Part shown: one piece after another, positions 33,080 to 44,435 of the stretch
Layout: every line of letters begins with the position of its first letter
Position numbering within the stretch: the stretch's first letter is position 1
DNA from: Musa acuminata AAA Group
Lineage: Eukaryota > Streptophyta > Magnoliopsida > Zingiberales > Musaceae
Assembly: GCF_036884655.1 (NCBI RefSeq)
Contig: NC_088359.1
Coordinates: 20,569,501 to 20,633,500, forward strand
DNA: 64,000 bases
Direction: 5' to 3'
The notes under the pieces: model-generated
Seen by the model: the letters and a program-made list of their open reading frames with translations, nothing else
What the model was told of the DNA's origin: nothing
Database searches by the model: none
Translations under genes and position numbers: made by a program

Positions 33080-33460
33080 TAGCTACTGCTCTCTGCGCTT
33101 TTACGAACGAGTTCTATGCAGTTTACGTTCACGTCTTAATTCCATTTACAAACTGCAAACTGCTCTCTGCGCTTTTACGAACGAATTCTGTGCAGTTTAT
33201 GTTTACGTCTTGATTCCATCTACAAACTGCAAACTGTCTCTCTGCGCTTTTACAAATGAGTTCTTTGCAGTTTACGTTTACGTCTTGATTTCACTTACAA
33301 CTGTAAACTGTCTTCTGCGCTTTTTTTTCGGACAAGGTTCTGTGCAGTTTACGTTTACGTCTTGATTTCATTTACAACTGCAAACTGTCTTCTGCACTTT
33401 TACGAACAAGGTTCTGTGCATTTTACGTTTACGTCTTGATTTCATTTAGAACTGCAAACT
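33080..33460 (+). repeat. 75-80-bp tandem array in the P 5' LTR
   Basis: About five units, each running CTGCGCTTTTACGAAC, GAGTTCTGTGCAG, TTTACGTTTACGTCTTGATT, then ACAACTGCAAACTGTC. The matching arrays are at about 47160-47545 (P 3' LTR) and, inverted, 38898-39290 and 45018-45410 (Q). Confidence 0.85.
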
Positions 33461-33464
33461 GTCT

Positions 33465-33700
33465 TCTGCGTTTAGACGCAAACTGCGTTTAGACGCAAAC
33501 TGCGTTTAGACGTAAACTGCGCTTAGACGCAAATTGCGTTTAGACGCAAACTGCGTTTAGACGTAAACTGCGCTTAGATGCAAACTGTGTTTAGACGCAA
33601 ACTGCGCTTAGACGCAAACTGTGTTGAGACGCAAACTGTGTTTAGACGCAAACTGCGCTTAGACGCAATCTGCGCTTAGACGCAAACTGCACTTAGATAC
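33465..33700 (+). repeat. 17-bp tandem array in the P 5' LTR
   Basis: Units of CTGCGTTTAGACGCAAA with C/T variation at two sites, about 14 copies. Corresponding arrays are at about 47549-47805, and inverted at 38455-38897, 44576-45017 and 52595-52935. Confidence 0.9.
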
Positions 33701-33827
33701 AAACTGTGAATCAGCTTTTGCATCATAATAGTTTCTATCGAACGAACGCAGCTTTCGGTTTTAATCGCTGTAAAATTTCCGCTGCACTAATTCACCCCCC
33801 CCCTCTTAGTGGTCTCGATCCTAACAA

Positions 33828-33840
33828 TTGGTATCAGAGC
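33828..33840 (+). other. Primer binding site of element P
   Basis: TTGGTATCAGAGC one base after the LTR terminus. Confidence 0.92.
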
Positions 33841-33876
33841 GGGGTATTTCTCATTTCGGATTTACACCCGAGAGAA

Positions 33877-34791
33877 ATGGCTCTTCAAGAGGGCTTTTCG
33901 GTCTTTCGTCCACCGTTCTTTAACGGATTGGACTATACTTATTGGAAAACTCGAATGAGAGTTTTCTTGATTTCTCTAAATCTGGATTTATGGAATATCG
34001 TTGAAAATGGTTTTCAACTTCCCTCCAAACCGATGAACGAATGGTCGGATTTGGAGAAGAAGTATTTTTCTTTAAACGCAAAGGCTATGAATGCCTTATT
34101 TTGCGCTTTGGACAAAAATAAATTCAATCGGGTTTCTTTGTGCGAAACGGCTTTCGATATTTGGCGCACTCTTGAAATCACGCACGAGGGAACTAGTAGA
34201 GTCAAAGACTCGAAAGTTAATATTTTACTGCATGATTTCGAGCTTTTTCATATGAAACCAAGCGAAACCGTTGTTGACTTGTACACCCGTTTTACGGATG
34301 TCGTCAATGGTTTAAAATCACTTGGTAAAAGCTTTTCGGATTTTGAACTCGTTAATAAAGTTTTGTGCTCACTTTCTAAAACTTGGGATTCAAAAGTAAC
34401 TGCTATTCAAGAATCGAAAAACTTGAACCAATTTCCACTTGAAGAACTAATTGGTTCATTGATCACATATGAAATGACGTGCAATGCACGTGAAGAACTT
34501 GAGAACCACCTTCCAAAGAACAGGAAGGATTTGGGATATAGAACATTTGAAGACCACTCGAGCATAAGCTCAAGTGATGGTGAACTTAAACTACAAATGA
34601 AACAAAAATTAAAAAGTAAAAAGAACGGAACTACTTGCTTTTAACGCAAGAAGAAGAACAAAAACTGGGATGAATCGAGCTCCTCCGAAGACGAGGAGAA
34701 AATCAACAAAGGCGAGGTGGCAAACTACGCCTTTACGCCTTTCGACGCTAAGGTAATCAAAATGCCTTTAATTTACTTCGAAATTACATGA
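33877..34791 (+). pseudogene. gag of element P, broken by one nonsense codon
   Basis: Starts MALQEGFSVFRPPFFNGLDY, with the UBN2-type capsid region (YWKTRMRVFLISLNLDLWNI, FPLEELIGSLITYEM). At 34642-34644 a TAA replaces the GAA codon of the Q copy, in the middle of the vestigial zinc knuckle (TTCF-stop-RKKKNKNWDE). The frame is otherwise open to TGA at 34789-34791 and would match the 304-aa protein of Q. An open frame continues upstream of the ATG into the LTR, but the gag start is placed at 33877 by comparison with Q. Confidence 0.88.
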
Positions 34792-36926
34792 TGTTCTTCA
34801 TGATGCATTTTATTTTTTCTTTAAATTTTCTTGAAAATTATATTTTTAATAATTTAATAATGTAAATGCATCACCAAGAAATATATGATTGCTATCATTG
34901 CTATATGCCCTGTATCAAGATATCAAACAAAATCTTGCTTCACACTTTTATGCATAGATATCTTACCATATGATGAAATGCTACAATTGATGAACACTTG
35001 AAATGTAATCCTCTATCTTATTGATCTTTCAATAAATCTATGCTTGTCATACATGAATTTATTGAATGTAATTTTGAGGATGATTTCAGATTTGTCAAAT
35101 GCTTGATTCGTATTTACGACATAAGATACACTTTAAATATGAAACATGCTTCAATCATGTTAAATGCTTCAATCATTTTCTATCTCTAGAGTTCTCGATT
35201 TTGATAAAATACAAGTGATAAATTCATTTATGATATCTTGTAAATCACTTGAATTATGAATGAGTTTTTTATGATGTGTTAAAAGAATCACTTAAAAAGA
35301 AAATGCTTTTCCCATCTTATCGAGATTAATGATTTCATAATATTGTGTGAATCTCGAAATTGATTTTGATGAAATAGTAATAACGTTATTCATGTTATGA
35401 ATCTCAAAAATGATAATATGCTTCATGTGATAATATGAATACACGAAACACTTATGATATGATTTTTATACAATTCCGTGTATTCATAAAATATTTATCT
35501 CCTCATCCAATAACTTTTCTTGATATTCCTTATGAGATGAAATGAAATAATGCATGAAATACAAATGAGGAGTTATTGATCATGCATGGTAGGATATAAT
35601 TTGACAAAATTGATACCATCATGATATGAAACATTTATGATTTATAATTATGCATGCAATACTTGTGCTTTCTAATTATGATGTGATGTATTGCAAATGA
35701 TGTAAATCATGATGAGTGCTAAGTTACACACTTTTAGAAGAAATTGCTATAGTGAAACATTAATGTAATTATGAATGGTGATATGAAATTATGCATGTAA
35801 TACTTCAACCTATAACGATGCATGCAATGATAAAATATGCATGATGAAAAATTGTCTTGACATTCATAACTTGATTATTCATCCTTTGTCATGATTTTGA
35901 AATCCTTGTAAAAGGAAAAAGAACTACAAAACTGTATTCTTCCTTTCTTTTTGACAATGACAAAGGGGGAGATAGCTAGCTTGCACAAGTCAAGAAGATG
36001 CAAAAACTTGATTGCTAAGTTGCTTATTTCAAGAAGCAAAAATTGTCTTCTTGAAAATCACTATCTTGAATATCTCAAGAAGCAAGACTTGCAACCTGCA
36101 CATTACAATAGGAAGCAATAATCATGAGCCTACACAAGAAAGTTATCTTGCATTTGCTTTCGAAATTTTTGCTAGCCTGTATAGTGCGAAACTTGTATAT
36201 CGTAAAAATTGCTAGCTTGTAGTCTAAAGAGAAGCGAAAAGTTGCTATCTCAAAAGAAGCATATGTGCTATCTTGCCTATCTCAAGAGGCAAAAATGCTA
36301 ACTTGCACATCTAGCAAAACTTGACAAATTTGCATATCTCAAGAAGCAAGAGTTGCTTTCTTGAACATCTCAAAACTGCTAGCTTGCATGTTCTAAAAGT
36401 GCTATCTTGTATGCTGTAAAACTTGTATATCTAAAACTTGATAGCTTGAATGTTCTAAGCATGATGTAACATTTGCTAAATTTTTTTGGCTTCAAAACTG
36501 CATGATGATAAAACTTGATATTATGTTTTTCATGCAATGAGTTGAACCAATATCACAAACACTTGATTGTGATACTTCTCCTTTTTGTTGATGACAAAGG
36601 GGGAGAAGTATGTTGATGATATGACATGTGATGCATAAGTTTATGCATATGTTCATGTTGACGTGTTGAAAGTATTCATGATGAATATTGCAATGACTTG
36701 AATTCAGTTTGAATTCAAGGTTCTATCAATATGGCATATTGATAGGGGGAGTTTGTTTAAACTCTGGGAGTTAAGGTTAACTCCGATTATGATGACATGT
36801 TGCTTAGATTTTTGAATCTAAGAGTTTCTATCAATAAGGTATATTGATAGGGGGATTTTGTTTAAACTTCGGGAGTTAAGTTTAACTCCGTCATCAAGTA
36901 GTTGTCATCATCAAAAAGGGGGAGAT
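34792..36926 (+). other. 3' noncoding region of element P
   Basis: AT-rich (35000-35900), then a segment (about 35975-36480) with many degenerate copies of CTCAAGAAGCAA and TTGCTAGCTTG, then two closing polypurine tracts. A perfect 10-bp stem TTTCAAGAAG/CTTCTTGAAA is at 36027-36056. No ORF. The mirror copy is at about 40846-43470 in Q. Confidence 0.8.
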
Positions 36927-38314
36927 TGTTGAATCTCGTATTTTGATGATGAAACTACTTGATATATGTTTATGATTTAATATGCGTTTTGAGTGACGCA
37001 GGATGCTTTGATCAGGATGAGACAATTAAAGCAGGAACATCATGTTGTACCGGAGGAACATGTCAGAAGATTGGACGTCGGGCCGGTGGATCGGTCGACG
37101 TATCGACAGAAGGCTTCGGGCCGTGGACTCGGGCATCGGGCCAAGAAGAGCGGTTATTGTGCCAAGGATATCGGAGTTGCAGAGTCAACTGGCCGATTGG
37201 GCAATAGGCCGCAGGAGAGGACGATGCGCCGAAGAATCAGACGAAGCGTCGAGGGACCAATGACATGCCGGACAACTTGGTTAACTGCTTAGGATTAATT
37301 GTCTCGATCAAAGTTTTGTTTTAATTGTGCAGGATTAACTATGATAACGATGAAGACATAAAGCGAAACAAAGTGTCGGAGTCAAGCGCGAAGGATTTGT
37401 TGCGAGTTCGAGAGTTCGACGGAAGTCCGAAGGTTCGTCGGGAATGCTACCGGAACTAGCCGAGAATGAGTTGGGAGCTTGCCGAAGGGTTTTTCGGAAG
37501 CTCGCCGGAAGGTTCGTTGGGAGTTCGCGGAGCTCGCCGAGAAAGATCGGAGCTTGCCGAAGAAGCTCATTGGAACTCGCTAAGAACAAATCGTGAAGTC
37601 TAGGAGCTTGCCGGGAGTCCGCAGAATGGTTTCCGAGAGTTCATCGAAAGACCGCCGGAAGTTTGCCGGAAGCTCGCCAGAAGAAGTCTTGACTTGCGGA
37701 CTTTGTAATAGCTTAGAAAATGTCTTTAAAATCATAGTTAGCACGTTAATTAGGGTTAGGATTAGGTGTTAATCCTATAACCCAAGTAGGGGCCAATTAG
37801 GCCCAAGTTCGGACTGGTTTGGGCCAAGTTTGGAGCCAAACCAAGTGAGCTGAAATAGTGAAAGAGGTGGCACCGCCCCAGCCAGGAGGTAGCACCGCCC
37901 AGGCTATGTCTCCCAGCGAGACTGGGAGGTGCAACCGCCCCAGCCAGGAGGTGGCACCGCTTGGGGCTCAGTCTTCGAGCAAGACTGGGCGGTGCAACCT
38001 CCCTGACAGAGAGGTGGCACCGCCTGAGCTCGGTCTTCGAGCTCTGCCAGGCGGTGCAACCTCTCCAGTCAGGAGGTGCAACCGCCTGATCCCGAAATTC
38101 CGGGATTTGATCGTTTTGAACTCCAAATTTGAATTGGGTTGGGGCCTATAAATACCCCACCCATTCAGCACTGAGAAAGCAAGAACTTACCCGAAATCTT
38201 GATCTTTTCAGTGGTTCTTAGAGCTCAAAACTGCTAGTTTTTCCTCCTCCTTCTGTTCTTCAAGTTTGAGTTGTAAAGAGAGGAGAGAAAAACATCTGTA
38301 AGGGTTGTCTCCTA
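36927..38314 (+). repeat. 3' LTR of element P, first part
   Basis: Follows the polypurine tract AAAAAGGGGGAGAT and matches the P 5' LTR from its start through the TATA box (38147-38154) to GGTTGTCTCCTA, where Q is inserted. Confidence 0.9.
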
Positions 38315-40845
38315 TGTTAGGATCGAGAGCACTAAGAGGGGGGGGGTGAATTAGTGCAGCGGATATCTTTTAGCGATTAAAAACAAAAGCTGCGTTCGTT
38401 TGATAAAAATCAGTTTTGAAGCAAAAGCCGACTCAAAGATAACTTATGACTAAGTGCAGTTTACGTCTAAACGTAGTTTACGTCTAAACACAATTTACGT
38501 TTAAATGCAGTTTGCGTCTAAACGTAGTTTTACGTCTAAACGCAGATTTACGTCTAAACGTAGATTTACGTCTAAACGCAGATTTACGTCCAAACTCAGT
38601 TTACGTCTAAAACGCAGTTTTACGTTTAAACGTAGTTTACGTCTAAACGTAGTTTTACGTCTAAAACACAGATTTACGTCTAAACGCAGATTTACGTCTA
38701 AACGCAGATTTACGTCAAAACGTAGTTTGCGTCTAAGCGCAGTTTGCGTCTAAACAAAGTTTGCGTCTAAGCGCAGTTTACGTCTAAACGCAGTTTACGT
38801 CTAAACGCAGTTTGCGTCTAAACACAGTTTGCGTCTAAGCGCAGTTTACGTCTAAACGCAGTTTGCGTCTAAACGCAGTTTGCGTCTAAACGCAGATGAC
38901 AGTTTGCAGTTCTAAATGAAATCAAGACGTAAACGTAAACTGCACAGAACCTTGTTCGTAAAAGCGCAGAAGACAGTTTGCAGTTGTAAATGAAATCAAG
39001 ACGTGAACGTAAACTGCACAGAACCTTGTCCGTAAAAAAAGCGCAGAAGATAGTTTGCAGTTGTAAGTGAAATCAAGACGTAAACGTAAACTGCACAGAA
39101 CTCATTCGTAAAAGCGCAGAGAGACAGTTTGCAGTTTGTAGATGGAATCAAGACGTAAACGTAAACTGCACAGAATTCGTTCGTAAAAGCGCAGAGAGCA
39201 GTTTGCAGTTTGTAAATGGAATTAAGACGTGAACGTAAACTGCACAGAACTCGTTCATAAAAGCGCAGAGAGCAGTAGCTATGTAGGAGGTTTGCAGTAA
39301 TGATAAAGTGCTCAAAATAAACACAAACCAGAGATTTAGAGTGGTTCGGTCAGTCTTGACCTACTCCACTTTTGGCTTCCTCCACCGATGAGGTTACCGA
39401 CGTCAACTAGAGGCCTTCCTTCAATAGGCGAAGGCCAACTACCCTCTTACATATTCACTCCTTTTGACGGGCTTAGGAGACAACCCTTACAGATGTTTTT
39501 CTCTCCTCTCTTTACAACTCAAACTTGAAGAACAGAAGGAGGAGGAAAAACTAGCAGTTTTGAGCTCTAAGAACCACTGAAAAGATCAAGATTTCGGGTA
39601 AGTTCTTCTTACTTCAGTGCTGAATGGGTGGGGTATTTATAGGCCCCAACCCTATTCAAATTTGGAGCTCAAAACGATCAAATCCCGGAATTCCGGGATC
39701 AGGCGGTTGCACCTCCTGACTGGAGAGGTTGCACCGCCTGGCAGAGCTCGAAGACCGAGCTCAGGCGGTGCCACCTCTCTGCCAGGGAGGTTGCACCGCC
39801 CAGTCTTGCTTGAAGCATGAGCTCAGGCGGTGCCACCTCTCTGCCAGGGAGGTTGCACCGCCCAGTCTAGCTCGAAGACTCAGCTCAGGCGGTGCCACCT
39901 CCCGGCTGGGGAGGTTGCACCGCCCAGTCTCGCTGGGAGGCTTAGCCCAGGCGGTGCCACCTCCTGGCCTGGGCGGTTGCACCTCCTGGTGCAATCAGGG
40001 TCCGAATGGTTCATTCCATTCGGCCCAATTTCAATCTTTCAAGGGCCCAATTGCCCCAAGATTAAGCCAATTGGATCACCTCCCATTTTCCAACTTAATC
40101 AACGTGCTAACTACGATTAAATCTGAGACAACTTCTGCAGCTTTGCTTCGATGCGTCTATCGCTCCTTCCGGCGAGTTTCCGGCGAACTTCCGTCGATCA
40201 TCCGATGAACCCTCGGTGATGCTCCTACGGACTTCCGGCAAACTCCTGGACTTTGCGACGATCCACTTGGCAAGTTCCGACGAGCTTCGCTTGGCAAGCT
40301 TCTGGACTTCTCGGATCTGTTCTCGCAGAACCTCCGACGACCGTCCGAACTTCCGTCGAACTCTCGAACTCCCAACGTGATCATGAACTTGACTCCGGCG
40401 CAACTCCTGCTGCTTGTCTATCTTTCATCGTAGTTAATCCTGCACACTTAAAACAAAACTTCGATCGAGACAATTAATCCTAAGCAATTAACCAAGTTGT
40501 CCGGCATGTCATTGGTCCCTCGACGCTTCGTCTGATTCTTCGGCGCATCGTCCTCTCCTGCGGCCTATTGCTCAATCAGCTAGTTGACTCCGCAACTCCG
40601 ATATCCTTGGCACAATAACCGCTCTTCTTGGCCCGATGCCCGAGTCCACTGCCCGAAGCCTTCTGTCGATACGTCGACCGATCTACCGGCCCGACGTCCA
40701 ATCTTCTGACATGTTCCTCCGGCACAACATGATTTTCCTGCTTTAATTGTCTCATCCTGATCAAAGCATCCTGCGTCACTCAAAACGCATATTAAATCAT
40801 AAACATATATCAAGTAGTTTCATTATCAAAATACGAGATTCAACA
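38315..40845 (-). repeat. 3' LTR of element Q (left)
   Basis: Runs from TGTTAGGATCGAG to GAGATTCAACA on the plus strand. It has a 17-bp array (about 38455-38897), a 75-80-bp array (about 38898-39290), a TATA box (39634-39641, minus), a GC-rich array (about 39700-39990) and the P-type head at the right end. Confidence 0.92.
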
Positions 40846-43470
40846 ATCTCCCCCTTTTTGATGATGACAACTACTTGATGACTGAGTTAAACTTAACTCC
40901 CGGAGTTTAAACAAACTCCCCCTATCAATATGCCATATTGATAGAAACTCTTAGATTCAAAAATCTAAGCAACATGTCATCATAAACGGAGTTAACCTTA
41001 ACTCCCAGAGTTTAAACAAACTCCCCCTATCAATATGCCATTTTGATAGAACCTTGAATTCAAACTGAATTCAAGTCATTGCAATATTCATCATGAATAC
41101 TTGCAACACGTCAACATGAACATATGCATAAACTTATGCATCACATGTCATGTCATCCACATACTTTCATCAACATACTTCTCCCCCTTTGTCATCAACA
41201 AAAAGGAGAAGTATCACAATCAAGTGTTTGTGATATTGGTTCAACTCATTGCATGAAAAACATATTATCAAGTTTTATCATCATGCAATTTTGCTAGAAA
41301 ATATAGCAAGTTTTGAATCATGCTTAGAATATTCAAGCTATCAAGTTTTAGATATGCAAGTTTTATAGCATACAAGATAGCACTTGGTATGAAAATTAGA
41401 GATTTTCAAGATAGCAAGTTCTACATCATGCAAGCTAGCAAATTAGAGATGTTCAAGAAGGCAACTGTTGCTTCTTGAAATATGAAAATTTTGTCCACTT
41501 TGCTAGATGCGCAAGTTAGCATGTTTTGCTTCTTGAGATAGGCAAGATAGCACCTTTGCTTCTTTTGAGATAGCAACTTTTCGCTTCTCTTTAGACTACA
41601 AGCTAGCAATTTTTTACGATATACAAGTTAGCAAAAACTTCGAAAGCAAATGCAAGATAACTTTCTTGTGTAGGCTCATGATTATTGCTTCCTATTGTAA
41701 TGTGCAGGTTGCAAGTCTTGCTTCTTGAGATATTCAAGATAGTGATGTTCAAGAAGACAACTTTTGCTTCTTGAAATAAGCAAGTTAGCAATCTTTGCTA
41801 CTTAAGATAGGCAAGCTAGCAATCAAGTTTTTGTATCTTCTTGACTTGTGCAAGCTAGCTATCTCCCCCTTTGTCATTGTCAACAAGAAAGGAAGAATAC
41901 AGTTTTGTAGTTCTTTTTCCTTTTACAACGATTTCAAAATCATGACAAAGGATGAATAATCAAGTTATGAATGTCAAGACAATTTTTTATCATGAATATT
42001 TTATCATTGCATGCATCATTATCATAAGTTGAAGTATTACATGCATAATATCATATCATCATTCATAATTACATTAATGTTTCAATATAGCAATTTCTTT
42101 TCAAAATGTGTAACTTAGCACTCATCATGATTTACATCATTTGCAATACATCACATCATAATTAGAAAGCACAAGTATTGCATGCATAATTGCAAATCAT
42201 AAATGTTTCATATCATGATGGTATCAATTTTGTCAAATTATATCCTACCATGCATGATTAATAACTCCTCATTTGTATTTCATGCATTATTTCATTTCAT
42301 CTCATAAGGAATATCAAGAAAAGTTATTGGATGAGGAGATAAATATTTTATGAATACACGGAATTGTATAAAAATCATATCATAAGTGTTTCATGTATTC
42401 ATATTATCACATGAAGCATATTATCATTTTTGAGATTCATAACATGAATAACGTTATTACTATTTCATCAAAATCAATTTCGAGATTCACACAATATCAT
42501 GAAATCATTAATCTCGATAAGATGGGAAAAGCATTTAACATGATTGATGCATGATTCATATTTAAAGTGTATCTTATGTTGTAAATACGAATCAAGCATT
42601 TGTCAAATCTGAAATCATCCTCAAAATTACATTCAATAAATTCATGTATGGCAAGCATAGATTTATTGAAAAATCAATAAGATAGAGGATTACATTTCAA
42701 GTGTTCATCAATTGTAGCATTTCATCATATGGTAAGATATCAATGCGTAAAACTGTGAAACAAGATTTTGTTTGATATCTTGATACAGGGCATGATGTAC
42801 ACATTTCGAATATTTTAGCAAGTGTAGCATTGCATCACATAGTAAGATATCAGCTCGTATGATGCAAATTTTTGTTTGATATCTTGACACAGGGCATATA
42901 GCAATGATAGCAATCATATATTTCTTGGTGATGCAAGCATGGGATAATCATAGCATAGTGTTTATAGCATCAATTCATATATTTCTCCCCTTTTTTAAGT
43001 GTTTCATCTTAAGTGATCGATTTCATGTTAGCATGCCTTTTCATTTATGTCAAATGAAAACATGCATCAACGTTTAGGATCGTGAAATGGATTTCATCAT
43101 AAAACCATCAATCAAAAAAATCATCATGTATAACTTTAAAATCTCAAATCTTTATTCTTATGTCAAAATCATACATCATATTTAACAAACAAAGACAATG
43201 AAAAATATCAAGCCTTCCAGACAAAAGCCATGTATCGTCATTGAAAAGCAATATGAAAATCATCAAAATATACATTCTTGCTTCTCAAGCACATAAATAA
43301 GATTTAATCTCACTAGGTGTACAATCATTAGATTTCTATCTTGCATTAACATAAGACATGCAATTTTCATTATCATTTTCAAAATTACAAGCATGATCAT
43401 ATTTTTGCATTTTCATTATTAAATTAAAAATGTAATTTTTAAGAAAAAGAAAAATGCATCATTTAAAACA
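40846..43470 (-). other. 3' noncoding region of element Q
   Basis: Polypurine tracts on the minus strand at about 40846-40860, about 41180-41200 and about 41860-41875 (CTCCCCCTTTGTCAT). A segment rich in CAAGCTAGCAA and TTGCTTCTTGA (about 41250-41850) has the same hairpin-forming motif as P. The remainder is AT-rich. No ORF supported. Confidence 0.8.
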
Positions 43471-44385
43471 TCATGTAATTTCGAAGTAAATTAAAGGCAT
43501 TTTGATTACCTCAGCATCGAAAGGCGTAAAGGCGTAGTTTGCCACCTTGCCTTTGTTGATTTTCTCCTCGTCTTCAGAGGAGCTCGATTCATCCCAATTT
43601 TTGTTCTTCTTCTTGCGTTCAAAGCAAGTAGTTCCGTTCTTTTTACTCTTTAATTTTTGTTTCATTTGTAGTTTAAGTTCACCATCACTTGAGCTTATGC
43701 TCGAGTGGTCTTCAAATGTTCTATGTCCCAAATCCTTCCTGTTCTTTGGAAGGTGGTTCTCAAGTTCTTCACGTGCATTGCACGTCATTTCATATGTGAT
43801 CAATGAACCGATTAGTTCTTCAAGTGGAAATTGGTTCAAGTTTTTCGATTCTTGAATAGCAGTTACTTTTGAATCCCAAGTTTTAGAAAGTGAGCGCAAA
43901 ACTTTGTTAACGAGTTCAAAATCCGAAAAGCTTTTACCAAGTGATTTTAAACCATTGACGACATCCGTAAAACGGGTGTACATGTCAACAACGGTTTCGC
44001 TTGGTTTCATATGAAAAAGCTCGAAATCATGCAGTAAAATATTAACTTTCGAGTCTTTGACTCTACTAGTTCCCTCGTGCGTGATTTCAAGAGCACGCCA
44101 AATATCGAAAGCCGTTTCACACAAAGAAACCCGATTGAACTCATTTTTGTCCAAAGCGCAAAATAAGGCATTCATAGCCTTTGCGTTTAAAGAAAAATAC
44201 TTCTTCTCTAAATCCGACCATTCGTTCATCGGTTTAGAGGGAAGTTGAAAACCGTTTTCAACGATATTCCATAAATCAAGAATTAGAGAAATCAAGAAAA
44301 CTCTCATTCGAGTTTTCCAATAAGTGTAGTCCAATCCGTTAAAGAACGGTGGACGAAAGACCGAAAAGCCCTCTTGAAGAGCCAT
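43471..44385 (-). CDS. Gag of element Q (304 aa, intact)
   Basis: Intact short gag of the P/Q type. Residues about 8-190 form the UBN2-type capsid region (FRPPFFNGLDYTYWKTRM, FTDVVNGLKSLGKSFSDFE, FPLEELIGSLITYEM). A Lys-rich basic stretch (KLQMKQKLKSKKNG) follows, then CFERKKKNKNWDE. Here the zinc knuckle is reduced to one cysteine pattern, with R in the second Cys position and no H-x4-C. An acidic SSSSEDEEK tail ends the protein. The start is the ATG about 37 bases from the primer site. Length matches the reconstructed frame of A and P, so the short form is a stable family trait. Confidence 0.9.
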   Translation of the reverse strand: MALQEGFSVFRPPFFNGLDYTYWKTRMRVFLISLILDLWNIVENGFQLPSKPMNEWSDLEKKYFSLNAKAMNALFCALDKNEFNRVSLCETAFDIWRALEITHEGTSRVKDSKVNILLHDFELFHMKPSETVVDMYTRFTDVVNGLKSLGKSFSDFELVNKVLRSLSKTWDSKVTAIQESKNLNQFPLEELIGSLITYEMTCNAREELENHLPKNRKDLGHRTFEDHSSISSSDGELKLQMKQKLKSKKNGTTCFERKKKNKNWDESSSSEDEEKINKGKVANYAFTPFDAEVIKMPLIYFEIT

Positions 44386-44435
44386 TTCTCTCGGGTGTAA
44401 ATCCGAAATGAGAAATACCCCGCTCTGATACCAAT

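Larger units (their letters stand above)
31500..33826 (+). repeat. 5' LTR of element P
   Basis: Head module with CTACTTGATATATATTTATG, the A-type middle module (AACGATGAAGACATAAAGCG), a GC-rich array, TATA at 32720-32727, then a roughly 75-80-bp tandem array (about 33080-33460) and a 17-bp array (about 33465-33700). Terminus CTAACA. Confidence 0.9.

Noticed and set aside
34800..36900. A possible env-like gene between gag and the 3' LTR of P, as in some Sireviruses
   Set aside because: The region is full of stops in all frames and has no membrane-protein-like ORF.
38505..38753. ORF with repeated RFTSKR units as a repeat protein
   Set aside because: It is the inverted 17-bp LTR array read in one frame; the same occurs at 44626-44874.
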